Source: Deferribacter autotrophicus (GTDB taxonomy: Bacteria > Chrysiogenota > Deferribacteres > Deferribacterales > Deferribacteraceae). Taken from it: a stretch of 64,000 nucleotides of DNA. A program made the position numbers and the translations under genes. Location of the stretch: assembly GCF_008362905.1 (NCBI RefSeq), contig NZ_VFJB01000003.1, positions 355,077 through 419,076 of the forward strand, given 5' to 3'. Of the stretch, positions 30,701-39,378 are shown piece after piece; within the stretch, counting starts at the first letter, position 1; each line of letters opens with the position of its first letter. The notes under the pieces were generated by a model. The model saw nothing but the letters and a program-made list of their open reading frames with translations, made no database searches and had not been told where the DNA came from.

Positions 30701-31061
30701 CACTCAGGTTATTGAGGAATTAATTGCACTTGCAAAAGATATAAGAGCAAGCGACAAAGAGCCCGAAGAGATGGGTCTTTCTGAATATGAGTATGCCTTT
30801 TACTGTGCGGTTGCAGATAATGAAAGTGCAAGAGAGCTTATGGGAAAAGATAAGTTAAGAGAGCTGGCAGTTGTTCTTTATGATAGGGTAAAGAAGAATA
30901 CATCAATTGACTGGACAATAAGAGAAAGCGCAAGGGCAAGATTAAGGGTTATTGTAAAAAGAACTCTTCGTAAATACGGTTATCCCCCGGATATGCAGGC
31001 GCTTGCGACAGAAACTGTGCTAAAACAAGCAGAATTAATTGCCGACGAAATAGTAGCATGA
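27783..31061 (+). CDS. hsdR: Type I restriction endonuclease subunit
   Basis: A 1092-residue motor and nuclease subunit. The nuclease core is RPDIVLFINGLPLVVMELKN (~143-160). The SF2 translocase shows HTQGSGKSLSMVFY (motif I, ~362), VIVDEAHRTQYG (motif II) and YIAFTGTPI (motif III), followed by the helicase C domain (TGFDVPCLHTMY, AIARVNRVY) and a helical tail. Between nuclease and translocase (~220-258) it carries an in-frame insertion made of a repeated 17-residue unit that comes from a palindromic DNA repeat. A second, internally deleted hsdR remnant lies at 31383. Confidence 0.95.
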   Translation: MPNLNENSIEQFAIDLLQSQGYDYAFGPDIAPDGVSPERRSFEEVILESRLKKALRIINPLIPEYALDDAIKQVKNLNFPELISNNEAFHRMITEGVRVSYQKNGEEKGDYVWLVDFKNPENNDFLVVNQFTVIENNVNKRPDIVLFINGLPLVVMELKNPADENATIKSAYNQIQTYKRTIPSLFNYNEILIISDGLEAKAGSLSAGFDRFMAWKSIDPVGPDLHVCPSKHTGEHTVGADLRVCPQKHTGEHIGSPLQSQLEILIKGLLNKNTLLDYIRFFIVFDKSKREDEKGQTMIQITKKIAAYHQYYAVNKAIESTIRAIGQNKQDNVLRESPASYGLPDVKTQAKGDKKAGVIWHTQGSGKSLSMVFYSGKIIQILNNPTIVVITDRNDLDDQLFDTFAASKQLLRQEPVQAESREHLKTLLKVASGGVVFTTIHKFWPDEGNIYETLSERDNIIVIVDEAHRTQYGFKAKINEGKGEIKYGFAKYLRDALPNATYIAFTGTPIEKTDRNTPAVFGNYIDIYDISNAVEDGVTVPIYYESRLVRVDIDEEGKRLIEEFEKELNEKGLSETEKAKTKWAKLEAIVGSKERVEQIAKDIVNHFEERLAVMEGKGMIVAMTRRIAVKLYNEIIKLRPDWHSDELKKGKIKLVMTVSSSDEPEIAKFYLTKEQRRILADRFKDPEDELKLVIVVDMWLTGFDVPCLHTMYIDKPMKGHTLMQAIARVNRVYKDKTGGLIVDYLGIAADLKEALKFYADSGGKGDPAKLQEEAMKIMLEKLEVVRDMFFGFDYKRYFNADTKEKLSIILEAANFILGLEDGKKRFIDAVTALSKAFAIAIPHPEALKIKEEVAFFQALKSRLIKFDSTGRGKSINEIETAIKQVIDKAMVSNEVIDVFDAAGLKKPDISILSDEFLEEIKEMKHQNIAIEVLKKIINDEIKGRIRKNLVKSKSLMESLEELIRKYNNKILTATQVIEELIALAKDIRASDKEPEEMGLSEYEYAFYCAVADNESARELMGKDKLRELAVVLYDRVKKNTSIDWTIRESARARLRVIVKRTLRKYGYPPDMQALATETVLKQAELIADEIVA
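28443..28557 (+). repeat. Palindromic repeat element inserted in frame in hsdR
   Basis: Two 51-base units (starting at 28442 and 28493) of the type GTAGGGGCAGACCTACGTGT, CTGCCC, spacer, GGGCGAACAC, followed by a closing arm GGTTCGCCCCTAC complementary to the unit start. This is a dispersed palindromic repeat normally seen between genes. Since 51 is a multiple of three, the reading frame is kept, giving VGPDLHVCPSKHTGEHT then VGADLRVCPQKHTGEHI. GC content is clearly above that of the rest of hsdR. Confidence 0.85.
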
Positions 31062-31212
31062 AATTGTTTATAAACTTTGCTATATATTGTTGCAACTTTT
31101 CAAATGCTGTTAATTCTGTTTGTAAAAAAGCTTCAACATCTTGATTAATTGGCTAAAATTAACTTGTCTACAAAGGTGCGATGTTATATAATTATAAATA
31201 TAAATATAGTAG

Positions 31213-31233
31213 ATGAGTAACGAGATGAGTAAC
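31213..31233. promoter_or_regulatory. Probable integrase arm-type sites (right)
   Basis: ATGAGTAAC at 31213-31221 and 31225-31233, same spacing (12 bases) and orientation as the pair inside attL. Confidence 0.55.
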
Positions 31234-31288
31234 ATAACATTTTGGCTAACTAAAATTTTACTGTTTTATAAATGGATAGAAGATTTTT

Positions 31289-31330
31289 TTCGAGTCCGTC
31301 CCGGGGAGCCATTTAAATTTCCAAACACAT
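31289..31330 (+). repeat. attR
   Basis: Identical over 42 bases to 12813-12854, containing the tRNA-Asn T-arm and acceptor end but no upstream tRNA half. It marks the right end of the island. The preceding gene-free bases 31062-31212 contain no intact gene; a minus-strand open stretch of about 30 codons at 31065-31157 may be a gene fragment. Confidence 0.9.
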
Positions 31331-31382
31331 TCAAAGATGTCCTAATATTTTATATTAGCATTAACATATTATGTCTTAAATT

Positions 31383-31646
31383 CATGAATTCGATATAGAA
31401 CAATTCGCAATAGTTCTTCTACAATCTCTTGGCTGGGATTATATATTCGGTCCCGATATAGCTTCCGATTCAGACAATCGTAATTCGCAAATCGCCAATT
31501 GAAAATCCTTTAGGGAAAGTGCAAGAGCAAAACTTAGAGTGATTGTAAAGAGGACTCTTCGTCAATACGGTTATCCACCAGATATGCAGGAACTCGCAAC
31601 TGAAACAGTGCTAAAACAGGCAGAATTAATTGCCGAAGAATTTGCG
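31383..31646 (+). pseudogene. hsdR remnant with internal deletion
   Basis: Bases 31392-31480 translate to DIEQFAIVLLQS, then a segment ending FGPDIAS, homologous to residues ~7-35 of the intact HsdR upstream. Bases ~31516-31646 translate to [20 protein letters not shown] and onward to LIAEEFA, matching the HsdR C-terminus with about 90% identity. More than 1000 codons between are missing, there is a stop in the join (TGA at 31501) and no start codon. It differs enough from the intact gene to be a separate older hsdR and not a recent duplication. Confidence 0.85.
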
Positions 31647-31743
31647 TTATATATAGGGGTCTTTTTTCTCAATTAACTTTCTCTTGTCAAAACTATAATT
31701 GCAACCTATATTACAGTAACTGATGTTGCGTTAGGAGGTATGT

Positions 31744-33051
31744 GTGAAGTTTTACAATAGAGAAAAAGAGCTGGATTTATTGAAAAAAGCTGAGCAGAGC
31801 TCTTTTGAAAGCTCATTTATGACTTTTATTGTAGGAAGAAGAAGGGTAGGTAAAACAAGGCTTATCAAAGAAGCTTATAAGGATAAAAAACTATTATACT
31901 TTTTTGTGGCGAAAAAAAGTGAGAAACTGTTATGTGAAGAATATAAAGGAATAATCGAAGGTGTACTTGGTAAAAGAATCATTGGTCAGCTAACCAACTT
32001 TAAGGAGATTTTTGAGTATTTAATGAGTGTTGGTGAGTCAGAGCAGATAAATATTGCGATTGATGAATTTCAGGAATTTCAAAATATAAATCCTTCTGTG
32101 TATTCTGATATGCAAAATATCTGGGATGAATATAAGCCTAAAAGTAAGGTGAATTTAATCTTGAGCGGCTCAATTTACTCTTTAATGTCAAAAATATTTG
32201 AAGATTCTAAAGAGCCTTTGTTTGGCAGAGCTGATAGAAAGATTGTGTTAGAGCCTTTTGATGTGAATACATTGAAAGAGATTTATGCTGATTATGCAGA
32301 ATTTAATGCTAAAGATTTTGTGTCATTTTATGCAATTACCGGTGGGATGGCAAAGTATATTGAAATCTTGTGCAAAGAAAAAGCAATGAGCTTAGAAAAA
32401 ATCATTGATATGGTCTTTTGTGATGGTTCTTTTTTCTTGGCTGAGGGGCGAGAAGTGTTAATAGGGGAGTTTGGCAAAGATTATCATACCTATTTTTCGA
32501 TACTGTCTTTAGTTGCTGGCTCTAAAACCTTTCGCAGTGAAATTGAAGGGGTTTTGGAAAAAAGTGTGGGAGGTTTTTTGGAAAAGCTGGAGAAAAATTA
32601 TCGAATTATCAAAAGGGTGCAGCCTGTTTTTTCAAAACCAAATGCGAGAAATGTAAAATATGAGATAATTGATAATTTTTTAAGTTTTTGGTTTATGTTC
32701 GTTTATAAGAATTTATCAGCAGTTGAGATAAAGAACTTTGATTATTTGAAAAAATACACATTGAAATATTTTGACCAATTTTTAGGAAGAAAGTTGGAGA
32801 AATACTTCAAAGAAAAGCTTGCATCAACAAATGAGTATTCAATGATTGGCTCATATTGGGATAAAAAAGGTGAGAATGAAATCGATATCGTTGCTGTAAA
32901 TGAAATGGAAAAAAGAGCATTAATTGCAGAAGTAAAACTAAACAAAAACAAAATAAATTTGCAGGAATTAAAGGAAAAATCAAAAAAAATCTTGAGGTAT
33001 TTAAAAGGTTTTAAAATTGAGTATAAAGGATTTGGTTTAGAAGATGTTTGA
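31744..33051 (+). CDS. AAA ATPase with DUF234 PD-(D/E)XK-like C-terminus
   Basis: A 435-residue protein starting with GTG at 31744 after TTAGGAGG. It has Walker A FIVGRRRVGKTRLI (~30), an IAIDEFQEF Walker B (~120), a sensor-like NLILSGSIYSLM, then a winged helix and C-terminal DUF234 region. Near the end, ENEIDIVAVN, then ALIAEVK (~375-400) has the spacing of a PD-(D/E)XK nuclease. The family (archaeal-type ATP-binding protein) is common in prokaryotes but its function is unknown; mobile or defence association is likely. It is the only intact gene in the old island remnant. Confidence 0.8.
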   Translation: MKFYNREKELDLLKKAEQSSFESSFMTFIVGRRRVGKTRLIKEAYKDKKLLYFFVAKKSEKLLCEEYKGIIEGVLGKRIIGQLTNFKEIFEYLMSVGESEQINIAIDEFQEFQNINPSVYSDMQNIWDEYKPKSKVNLILSGSIYSLMSKIFEDSKEPLFGRADRKIVLEPFDVNTLKEIYADYAEFNAKDFVSFYAITGGMAKYIEILCKEKAMSLEKIIDMVFCDGSFFLAEGREVLIGEFGKDYHTYFSILSLVAGSKTFRSEIEGVLEKSVGGFLEKLEKNYRIIKRVQPVFSKPNARNVKYEIIDNFLSFWFMFVYKNLSAVEIKNFDYLKKYTLKYFDQFLGRKLEKYFKEKLASTNEYSMIGSYWDKKGENEIDIVAVNEMEKRALIAEVKLNKNKINLQELKEKSKKILRYLKGFKIEYKGFGLEDV

Positions 33052-33195
33052 TATTTCACAGGGTAGACTTTTAAAGGAAATGGGACTAAAGGTTTTATTA
33101 CAATATTTGCTCAAGGTAGCTGGATGTATAAAAATATTAAGCGAAATTAGTTGTGTGTTAATGTAAATGATTCCGTATAATTATAGAAAATATAG

Positions 33196-33290
33196 ATGAG
33201 TAACATAACATTTTAGCTAGCTAGAATGTTAATGTTTTATAAATGGATAGGAGATTTTTTTCGAATCTGTTCAGGGAGTCATTTATTTAA
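33196..33290 (+). repeat. Decayed third att copy with arm site
   Basis: ATGAGTAAC at 33196-33204, then AT-rich bases matching 31234-31288, then TTCGAATCTGTTCAGGGAGT (33260-33279) against TTCGAGTCCGTCCCGGGGAG in attR. It marks the true chromosomal right border of the composite insertion. Confidence 0.7.
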
Positions 33291-33314
33291 AGGGTGCCTT
33301 GGAAGGCACCCTTT
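33289..33314. terminator. Terminator hairpin after the secreted-protein operon
   Basis: AAAGGGTGCCTT, loop GG, AAGGCACCCTTT: a 12-bp perfect stem directly after the minus-strand stop at 33315. Confidence 0.7.
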
Positions 33315-36215
33315 CTATTTGAAATAAAAATTAATTTTTTTTAAGATATTGCTGTCTTTGGTTATTACAACTTCATATTTACCAGAAGGCCATATTTTTT
33401 CAGGGGGCATTTCAAGATTAAAGGTTACGTATCCAGTATAATTAGGTTGAGGAATTTTGTAGGGGTAATCTAATATAAAAATTTTTGAATTATCAGAATC
33501 ATAATAATACCATTGGGCTGTTAAGACAGTGTTAGCTGGAGTATTATTGATTTTGCATGTGACATAAACAGTTTTAATATTTTTATCCAAATAATTTGGA
33601 ATTTGTTTAGTTATATAATCATTTTTAAATTGGTAAGCTGCACATTGCTCGATAGAAAATGTACTATTGTTTACCATTTTTAAATTATTGCTATTATAAT
33701 TATGTGCAGAATTTTCTTTTTTGGTTATATCAATTTTTATCCAATCTATTTGGATGTCATGACCTGTATACCAACCGTAAGAATGCATAATAAACCTTAT
33801 GTACGGTTTATCCATGTTTGCAGTAAAAACTTTTCCAATCTGACCATTTATTTTGTAAATGGCTGTATTTGAGCCAGGATCATAAACTATTTCTTCTTCA
33901 AACCATTTGTCCCATATTGGTGGAAATACGACATAATTTTTTTTGTTTCTCCAGTCTAAGCCGGAGATTACAAAACCGTGCTTTGCAGGGACGTACTGTC
34001 TTACACCGGGCTTTTCATAATAGTAATTATAATATGTGACATTAAACAGTTGTTTTCCAAAGGCGCTTAACCAAGTGGCCTTATTTTGTGGCATAACTAT
34101 TTCAGGTTTATCTGTTTGATAAAACCATATTCCTCCTTCAAAATATTGATTAGCATAATGTACTTTTACTCTTCTTTTAATCGTTATTATTTCATCTCTA
34201 TTAATTTTTATAGGTTTTGAAGCTAAAAATCCGCTTCTATCCGTAATGTTGCATTTTAAATCAAGAATTCCGTTGTATAATGTGATTTTATTAGGTGCTT
34301 TGTTCAATGTTTGCCATTCTAATGGGATCCACAACTTATTATTAAAGCTATTGAAATCATCATAGATATGTTTATCATTAATAACATTGTTATTATTACT
34401 TGAAGGGTTGTTTGTATTGTTTTTGACACCTGAGACACAATAAGTATTAAGTACAGGTTTTGGTACAGCATATTTTAGCCAGCATCTTGGGTTTGGTCCT
34501 TGAATTGTATTTGGTTTAATAAATGTCCAAGCCTTACATTTTGGATCATTATCACAGGCCTGTTTACACAAAAGGGCGTTATTTTGTGGGAGATCAAAAT
34601 TTTTATAATCAAATCCGGGTCTATCAGTATTGTATTCGATGCCATAAGGCCCTATGGATTGTGTATTAACAAGTGTTATTTCATCTATAAAAGCATACTC
34701 AAAAAACCAGCCATTAGCTTTTATGAAAAGATCTACTGTAATATCTTGACCATAATATTTTTGAAGCGGAATTGTTAACTCATACCATTTCTTTCCATCC
34801 ACTACCCTTTCAAATGCTTTTATTCCATTAACCCTTACTTCCATTAGCCAATCGCCATTTTTGTTGCCTGCTACTCTAAACATTAGAGACTTTTTGTTAG
34901 AACTTACATGATAATGTCCTTGCAGATGAGTTGGTTCTGTTTGTGAAATGGGATGTAAATAGAGTGCGGCTCCTTTTGCTCCCTCTGGTGGCATTGCATC
35001 ACCAATCTTTCTTACAGGATATTTCCAGCCAAACTTTTCGTTGCTACCAGCTATATTGGAATTTAATGATTTAATAATTTTCCAGTTTTTAAACCAGCTT
35101 TCAGCATTTGCCATATCTGCCTGTTTCTTTATTCCTGATATACAGCAGTTTGATTTTATCGGGTTTGGCACAGCATATTTAAGCCAGCATCTTGGGTTTG
35201 GTCCTTGAATCGTATTTGGTTTGACAAAGGTCCATGCTTTACACTTTGGATCATTATCACAGACCTGTTTACACAATTTTGGATCATTTGCTGGTAAGTT
35301 AAAATTTTTATAATCTAACCCAGGTCTGTCTGTATTATACTCCATATTAGATGTTGAAGTGTCACCTGTTTGAATTTGTGTGTTATTTGGTATGTTAGAA
35401 CCATCAGAAATTTTTATCCCATTCCAGTTTCCATTCCATACACTTTTGTTAAAACCGTATCTCCATTTTCCTGTAAACTTTTTTCCATCTCTTGAGAAAA
35501 TGAAATAGCATTCTCCAGCATCGTTATAAGGCTTATATGTGGGGGCTTCTTTCCATATACAGTTTAATACATTGCCGTTTAATGTCCCTTCAATTTTGCC
35601 ACTATCGTGTGGGTAAGTGCCGTAAATCTTATTACCGTTTTGAGTTATTATTAAAATTCCAAAATCGGTTTTCCATTTACCAGAGATGTTTAGATATGAA
35701 CCGTCGTTAAGAAAGTCTTCACCTGATTCTGCAGTGTTGTATGAAAAATCAACCTTTGTAACTTCTTTTAAAGGCTCAAACCCTTTTTTTAGAAAGTAAT
35801 TTTTTATTATCAAGTTAAAATCTTCCTTAGTTATTATTTTGGCAATTTTCCACTGGTTAAAACTATTTTTTTCCAGTAAGAAAACCTGGTTTTCTTGATA
35901 GTTAAAGCTGTCAGGGATTACTTTGCTGATTATGAGAAAATCTGCATCCACTTCTACTATCCCTTTATTTCCAAAAATTTTGACATTTTTTATTTTAATA
36001 CTGTTTATTCTTTGATCAGTAGCTTGAAACACTGCATTGTATGCCTTTATTCGGTTTGGATTTTGATTTATAAACAATCTGTTTATTGTTTGTAGGTCTT
36101 TGTTTTGAATTGCTTGGAAATAATGATAAATCAAATCATTTACTGGTGCTTCATTTGCAAAACTTATACTATGAAACAAAAGTACTAAAATTAAAAATTT
36201 AAAAATATTTTTCAT
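33315..36215 (-). CDS. Secreted multidomain protein with two PAN/apple domains
   Basis: A 966-residue protein with a signal peptide ([19 protein letters not shown]). Ahead of two PAN-type modules lies an SnoaL-like N-terminal domain (~20-130) and a beta-rich domain (~165-265). The PAN modules (~300-365 and ~535-600) share [17 protein letters not shown] and [17 protein letters not shown] and are about 80% identical to each other, with paired cysteines. A concanavalin-like lectin/glucanase fold follows (~625-850), and then a C-terminal beta domain. PAN modules bind protein or carbohydrate. Start 36215 overlaps the stop of the gene before it by one base (TAATG), with GGAGG upstream. Confidence 0.75.
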   Translation of the reverse strand: MKNIFKFLILVLLFHSISFANEAPVNDLIYHYFQAIQNKDLQTINRLFINQNPNRIKAYNAVFQATDQRINSIKIKNVKIFGNKGIVEVDADFLIISKVIPDSFNYQENQVFLLEKNSFNQWKIAKIITKEDFNLIIKNYFLKKGFEPLKEVTKVDFSYNTAESGEDFLNDGSYLNISGKWKTDFGILIITQNGNKIYGTYPHDSGKIEGTLNGNVLNCIWKEAPTYKPYNDAGECYFIFSRDGKKFTGKWRYGFNKSVWNGNWNGIKISDGSNIPNNTQIQTGDTSTSNMEYNTDRPGLDYKNFNLPANDPKLCKQVCDNDPKCKAWTFVKPNTIQGPNPRCWLKYAVPNPIKSNCCISGIKKQADMANAESWFKNWKIIKSLNSNIAGSNEKFGWKYPVRKIGDAMPPEGAKGAALYLHPISQTEPTHLQGHYHVSSNKKSLMFRVAGNKNGDWLMEVRVNGIKAFERVVDGKKWYELTIPLQKYYGQDITVDLFIKANGWFFEYAFIDEITLVNTQSIGPYGIEYNTDRPGFDYKNFDLPQNNALLCKQACDNDPKCKAWTFIKPNTIQGPNPRCWLKYAVPKPVLNTYCVSGVKNNTNNPSSNNNNVINDKHIYDDFNSFNNKLWIPLEWQTLNKAPNKITLYNGILDLKCNITDRSGFLASKPIKINRDEIITIKRRVKVHYANQYFEGGIWFYQTDKPEIVMPQNKATWLSAFGKQLFNVTYYNYYYEKPGVRQYVPAKHGFVISGLDWRNKKNYVVFPPIWDKWFEEEIVYDPGSNTAIYKINGQIGKVFTANMDKPYIRFIMHSYGWYTGHDIQIDWIKIDITKKENSAHNYNSNNLKMVNNSTFSIEQCAAYQFKNDYITKQIPNYLDKNIKTVYVTCKINNTPANTVLTAQWYYYDSDNSKIFILDYPYKIPQPNYTGYVTFNLEMPPEKIWPSGKYEVVITKDSNILKKINFYFK

Positions 36216-38193
36216 TAATCTACCTCCTTCCATATCTTAACGGAAATTGATCTTATTGTATTAGTAGTATACCCATCACCATCTGAAACAGATATATAGA
36301 TGGGGATAAAAACTACATCTTGATATGAGTCAGAAATTTTTCTGTATTGCTTGTAAATTTTGTGAATTGTTTTCGCATTTTCATAAATTGCTTTGGCTGT
36401 TTCAAGCTGTAAACTCTGACCAAGGGTAGGACTTAATTTCTTTATCATACTATAAATATCATACCCTATTGAAACACCACCAACAACCAAATCAGCAGTT
36501 TTCACATAATCTTTGTCCTTGTCATAATAATAAGATAGAGTGTTGTGATAAAAATCTCTCATTGCAAATCTCAATTTACTCAAAGAAGTAACTTTATCAG
36601 AGGTAATTCTATTTGTAAGATTAATATTCCCTTTAAATTTTTGCACTCTTTTCAATAAGTCTGCTTCAGAAATGGTTATAAAAAAGTTGCCAAGTACCTT
36701 TAAATTTGTAATAAGCAGCTCTTTCCACAGGTCAGGTTCTTTATTTAGATCAAGTCCCATCTTATAGGCACCGTAGTAGAATTGAAACTGATTCCCTGTA
36801 AATCTATATTCTTTCAAAACTGTTTTAGTTATGTGACCACCTTTTAATTTAAATCTTCCAAAACCTCTTACTTCAATATTAAAACTGTTGCTGTCTAAAT
36901 CCTCAATTGTAATGGTTGAAGGTGTAATCTGCCATAGCCCCTCATCAATACCTCCTGGTATGGTTACCCTTTTAATCTTTGGAAATGGAGAATAAAGTTG
37001 AACATTGGTTTCCCCTTTTGCATCTGCTTCAGGATATTCTACTACCAGTTTTGCTGTGACAGGAAAATAATCGCTAGGATTAAAAATATTATTTAGTTTT
37101 TCCTTTTTTACAGATGGCATTATTTCTTTTACTACACCTATTCCGTTTGCATTTAATTTTACTTTTTTTATAAAAGATGTTTTTGTCAAATAATTAACAG
37201 TTTTACCATTTTTTATATATCCATTTGGTGCGAATGTGATTTCTACAGTTTTATTACCCATATTTTTTTGTGGAGAACTAACCTTAAATTTTAAATTTTG
37301 AAATTTTCCATTTGCCACTAATTTCGATGCTAAAATTTCCACATTAAGTTTTCCTATTTTGGCATGCATAACAATGTCTTGAGTAAAATTTGCCACCTTT
37401 CCTTGGGTGTCTAATGTTAAATCTATTTTGTAATATCCATTTATATTTGCTGATATTTCTTTGTTTCCATATTCAGGTAATAAAATTCTTGCATTTGGAA
37501 TAGGGTTGTTTAAATCATCTTTGACATAACCGCTAATTATGATTTTACCAATTTTTGTGGTGTCAACTGTGATATATTCTTTTTTAGTTTTAAATCCTTT
37601 ATGTTCTGCTTGTATGGTAACATTTACTTCACCATTTACCAAGTCACCTTCAAAATTCGGCTTTTTATCATGAATTACTGCCCAAACTACCGATTTTAGG
37701 CCAACAAAAAAAGTCTGAGCTTTTTCCTTAAATCTTTTGCAAAGGGTTCTTTTATTGTAATCAGTGTTATCATCTATATAATTGCAAAAATTGTATGTAT
37801 CGACTGCAGCAGATACCGAACTGACATAACCTGGATAAAGGTCGCTTTTTAAATCTTCATAAAAAGAATATGTTCCTCCCACGACACTCATATCATACCA
37901 CTGTAGTATGTTTGCTTTAGCTAGATAGGTAACTTTATGTTTTTGGCCTTTACAAAAGAATGTTTCATTAAGCACAAAGGTAGGAGAGTCCATACAGGCG
38001 TTATGAATTTCAAATCCATTCATGCATGCCCATTTTGCGACATAGTTATTTTCTTCTATTTTATTGCAAGGCTGAATTCTAGGTATTAATTCGGGTTCGG
38101 GGTCAGTTGGATATTGACACGAAATCATGTCATCCTTAGCAAAAGCAAAAGAAAAAAAAAGAATAGAAGATGAAAAATGATCATTTTTTTCAT
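36215..38193 (-). CDS. Large secreted protein, signal peptide frameshifted at a T9 tract
   Basis: The main frame (36215-38128, from an internal ATG) gives 637 residues without a signal peptide. Upstream in that frame the DNA reads [10 protein letters not shown], the end of a signal peptide. An ATG at 38193 with a GGGAG leader encodes [12 protein letters not shown] in the +1 frame. The two halves meet in nine Ts (minus strand, 38152-38160); one more T would join them into a standard signal peptide. The mature part has a cysteine-rich start, a carboxypeptidase-regulatory-like beta domain ([20 protein letters not shown], ~195) and other beta-rich domains. Function is unknown. Confidence 0.65.
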
Positions 38194-38220
38194 TATATAC
38201 TCCCTTTATGTTTTAAGATT

Positions 38221-38868
38221 TTAAAAACATTGATACCATTCCTTAGGTATACTTTTTACTGGTATTACGAGATATACATATCCTCCATTGCAAGTGAAAA
38301 CCTTGCTATTACCATAATAATTTTTCGATATTGCTGTTATGTGATTACCTTTAGGTAATTTGAATTCATTTAAGGTGGTTTTCATCAGCGGAGATTCTTT
38401 AAAACAATCAACGTAAAAGATAAATTCAACATTTACAGTTTTTAAATTATTAACATTAAAGGGTATAGTTATAACAATACAGTCTGAAACAAAGGAGTTT
38501 TCAAGCTTGAACTTTTCAAATTTCCTTTCTAAAAAAAAAGCAAGTTCTCTTTCTTGTTTTGTTTTAGATTGTTTGAGTTTTTCAATTACTTTTCTGTCGT
38601 ACTTAAATATTTCTTTAAGAACGCTTTTATTATTATATTCTTTTATATTTTGGGATAAGCAGAAATTTAAAAATGGCTTAAATGGAAAAAGGGAATAGTA
38701 ATCTTGCTTTGTTTTAAAAACATCAGGAATGGAAATAAGATCTATATACGCAAATTTACATTCTTCGTATCTTTGAGGATTAGTTTGTGACGAATTAGCA
38801 TTAGAAATATAAAAAAAAATATAAAGGATAATAAAAAATAATTTAAAAAAATAATTAACCTTAAACAT
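38221..38868 (-). CDS. Hypothetical exported protein
   Basis: A 215-residue protein with an N-terminal hydrophobic signal (FKLFFIILYIFFYISNANS). The mature part has six cysteines and no recognised domain; the C-terminal half is beta-rich (DCIVITIPFNVNNLKTVNVE). It is the first gene of a three-gene minus-strand operon of exported proteins, with 27 bases to the next ATG. The shared context suggests the three act together at the cell surface. Confidence 0.65.
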   Translation of the reverse strand: MFKVNYFFKLFFIILYIFFYISNANSSQTNPQRYEECKFAYIDLISIPDVFKTKQDYYSLFPFKPFLNFCLSQNIKEYNNKSVLKEIFKYDRKVIEKLKQSKTKQERELAFFLERKFEKFKLENSFVSDCIVITIPFNVNNLKTVNVEFIFYVDCFKESPLMKTTLNEFKLPKGNHITAISKNYYGNSKVFTCNGGYVYLVIPVKSIPKEWYQCF

Positions 38869-39319
38869 AACTATAATTTAACAAATATTTTTCTAAAAAA
38901 TATCATTTAACTGTTTTCTAAAAATTATTAGATCATATGTTTATTATACCATACTATTTATTCATTGTGTGGTAAATTTCTGATTTTTTCTTAAAATTAG
39001 ACATTGTGTAGCTAGATATAAAAATTGAGGATGTTGCACAGTTACTTGTCCAAATAGCAACTTACTAATAACACTGAAATTGCTTTGCTTCGCTCGCAAC
39101 GATTTAAAGCTGTGATTCGTGAAACGTGAATCGTAAATTAAAAACTACTTCTTAACCTTGAACCTTGAACCTTGAACATTGAACCTTGAACCTTGAACAT
39201 TGAACTTTGAACTTTGAACCTTGAACTTATCTATTACACATAGAACTTGAAAAATACTTTTTCTAAACTTAAAGAATGATGTTTTTGCAAGAAATAGGGT
39301 AATTTCAGTATTAAAGGTA
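38869..39319. repeat. Gene-free interval with MITE end and CNTTGAA 7-mer array
   Basis: Bases 39028-39041 (AGGATGTTGCACAG) match the terminal repeat of the 198-bp MITE family. Bases 39085-39108 hold a GCTTCGCTCGCAACGATT fragment of the same family. Bases 39153-39229 are about eleven near-tandem 7-mers of the type CCTTGAA, CATTGAA, CTTTGAA. No gene was seen. Confidence 0.6.
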
Positions 39320-39347
39320 TTGACATAGGCTTTTGTACGATTATTAT
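39320..39347 (+). promoter_or_regulatory. Promoter of the purine permease operon
   Basis: TTGACA (39320-39325) and TATTAT (39342-39347) with a 16-base spacer, 31 bases upstream of the permease ATG. No purine riboswitch fold was recognised in between. Confidence 0.6.
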
Positions 39348-39378
39348 ACGGAGCCTAAATAATTTTTGAGGGGTTAAG

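Larger units (their letters stand above)
12813..31330 (+). mobile_element. Genomic island integrated in tRNA-Asn
   Basis: The island is bounded by a perfect 42-bp direct repeat (12813-12854 and 31289-31330), with a further 23 bases matching at 21 positions. A tyrosine integrase gene lies next to the tRNA end, as usual for such elements. Contents are integrase, AlpA-like regulator, homing endonuclease, second recombinase, ParM-like segregation genes, a structured non-coding segment and a type I restriction operon with extra genes. No relaxase, phage structural gene or recognisable replication protein was seen. It is therefore best described as an integrated plasmid-like or mobilisable island. 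Repeat-to-repeat length is 18,476 bases. Confidence 0.9.
31331..33290 (+). mobile_element. Remnant of an older island at the same tRNA site
   Basis: Between attR (31289) and a decayed att copy (33260-33290) lie a deleted hsdR scar and one ATPase gene. The decayed copy is preceded by an ATGAGTAAC site and by a stretch (33205-33259) that matches the 31234-31288 stretch before attR with several differences. This is what a tandem, older insertion looks like after decay. Confidence 0.7.

Noticed and set aside
12813..31330. Prophage
   Set aside because: Despite integrase and AlpA, no capsid, terminase, tail or lysis gene is present in the island.
39230..39378. Purine riboswitch before the permease
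   Set aside because: I could not find the conserved junction and loop-loop sequences; only a promoter is visible.
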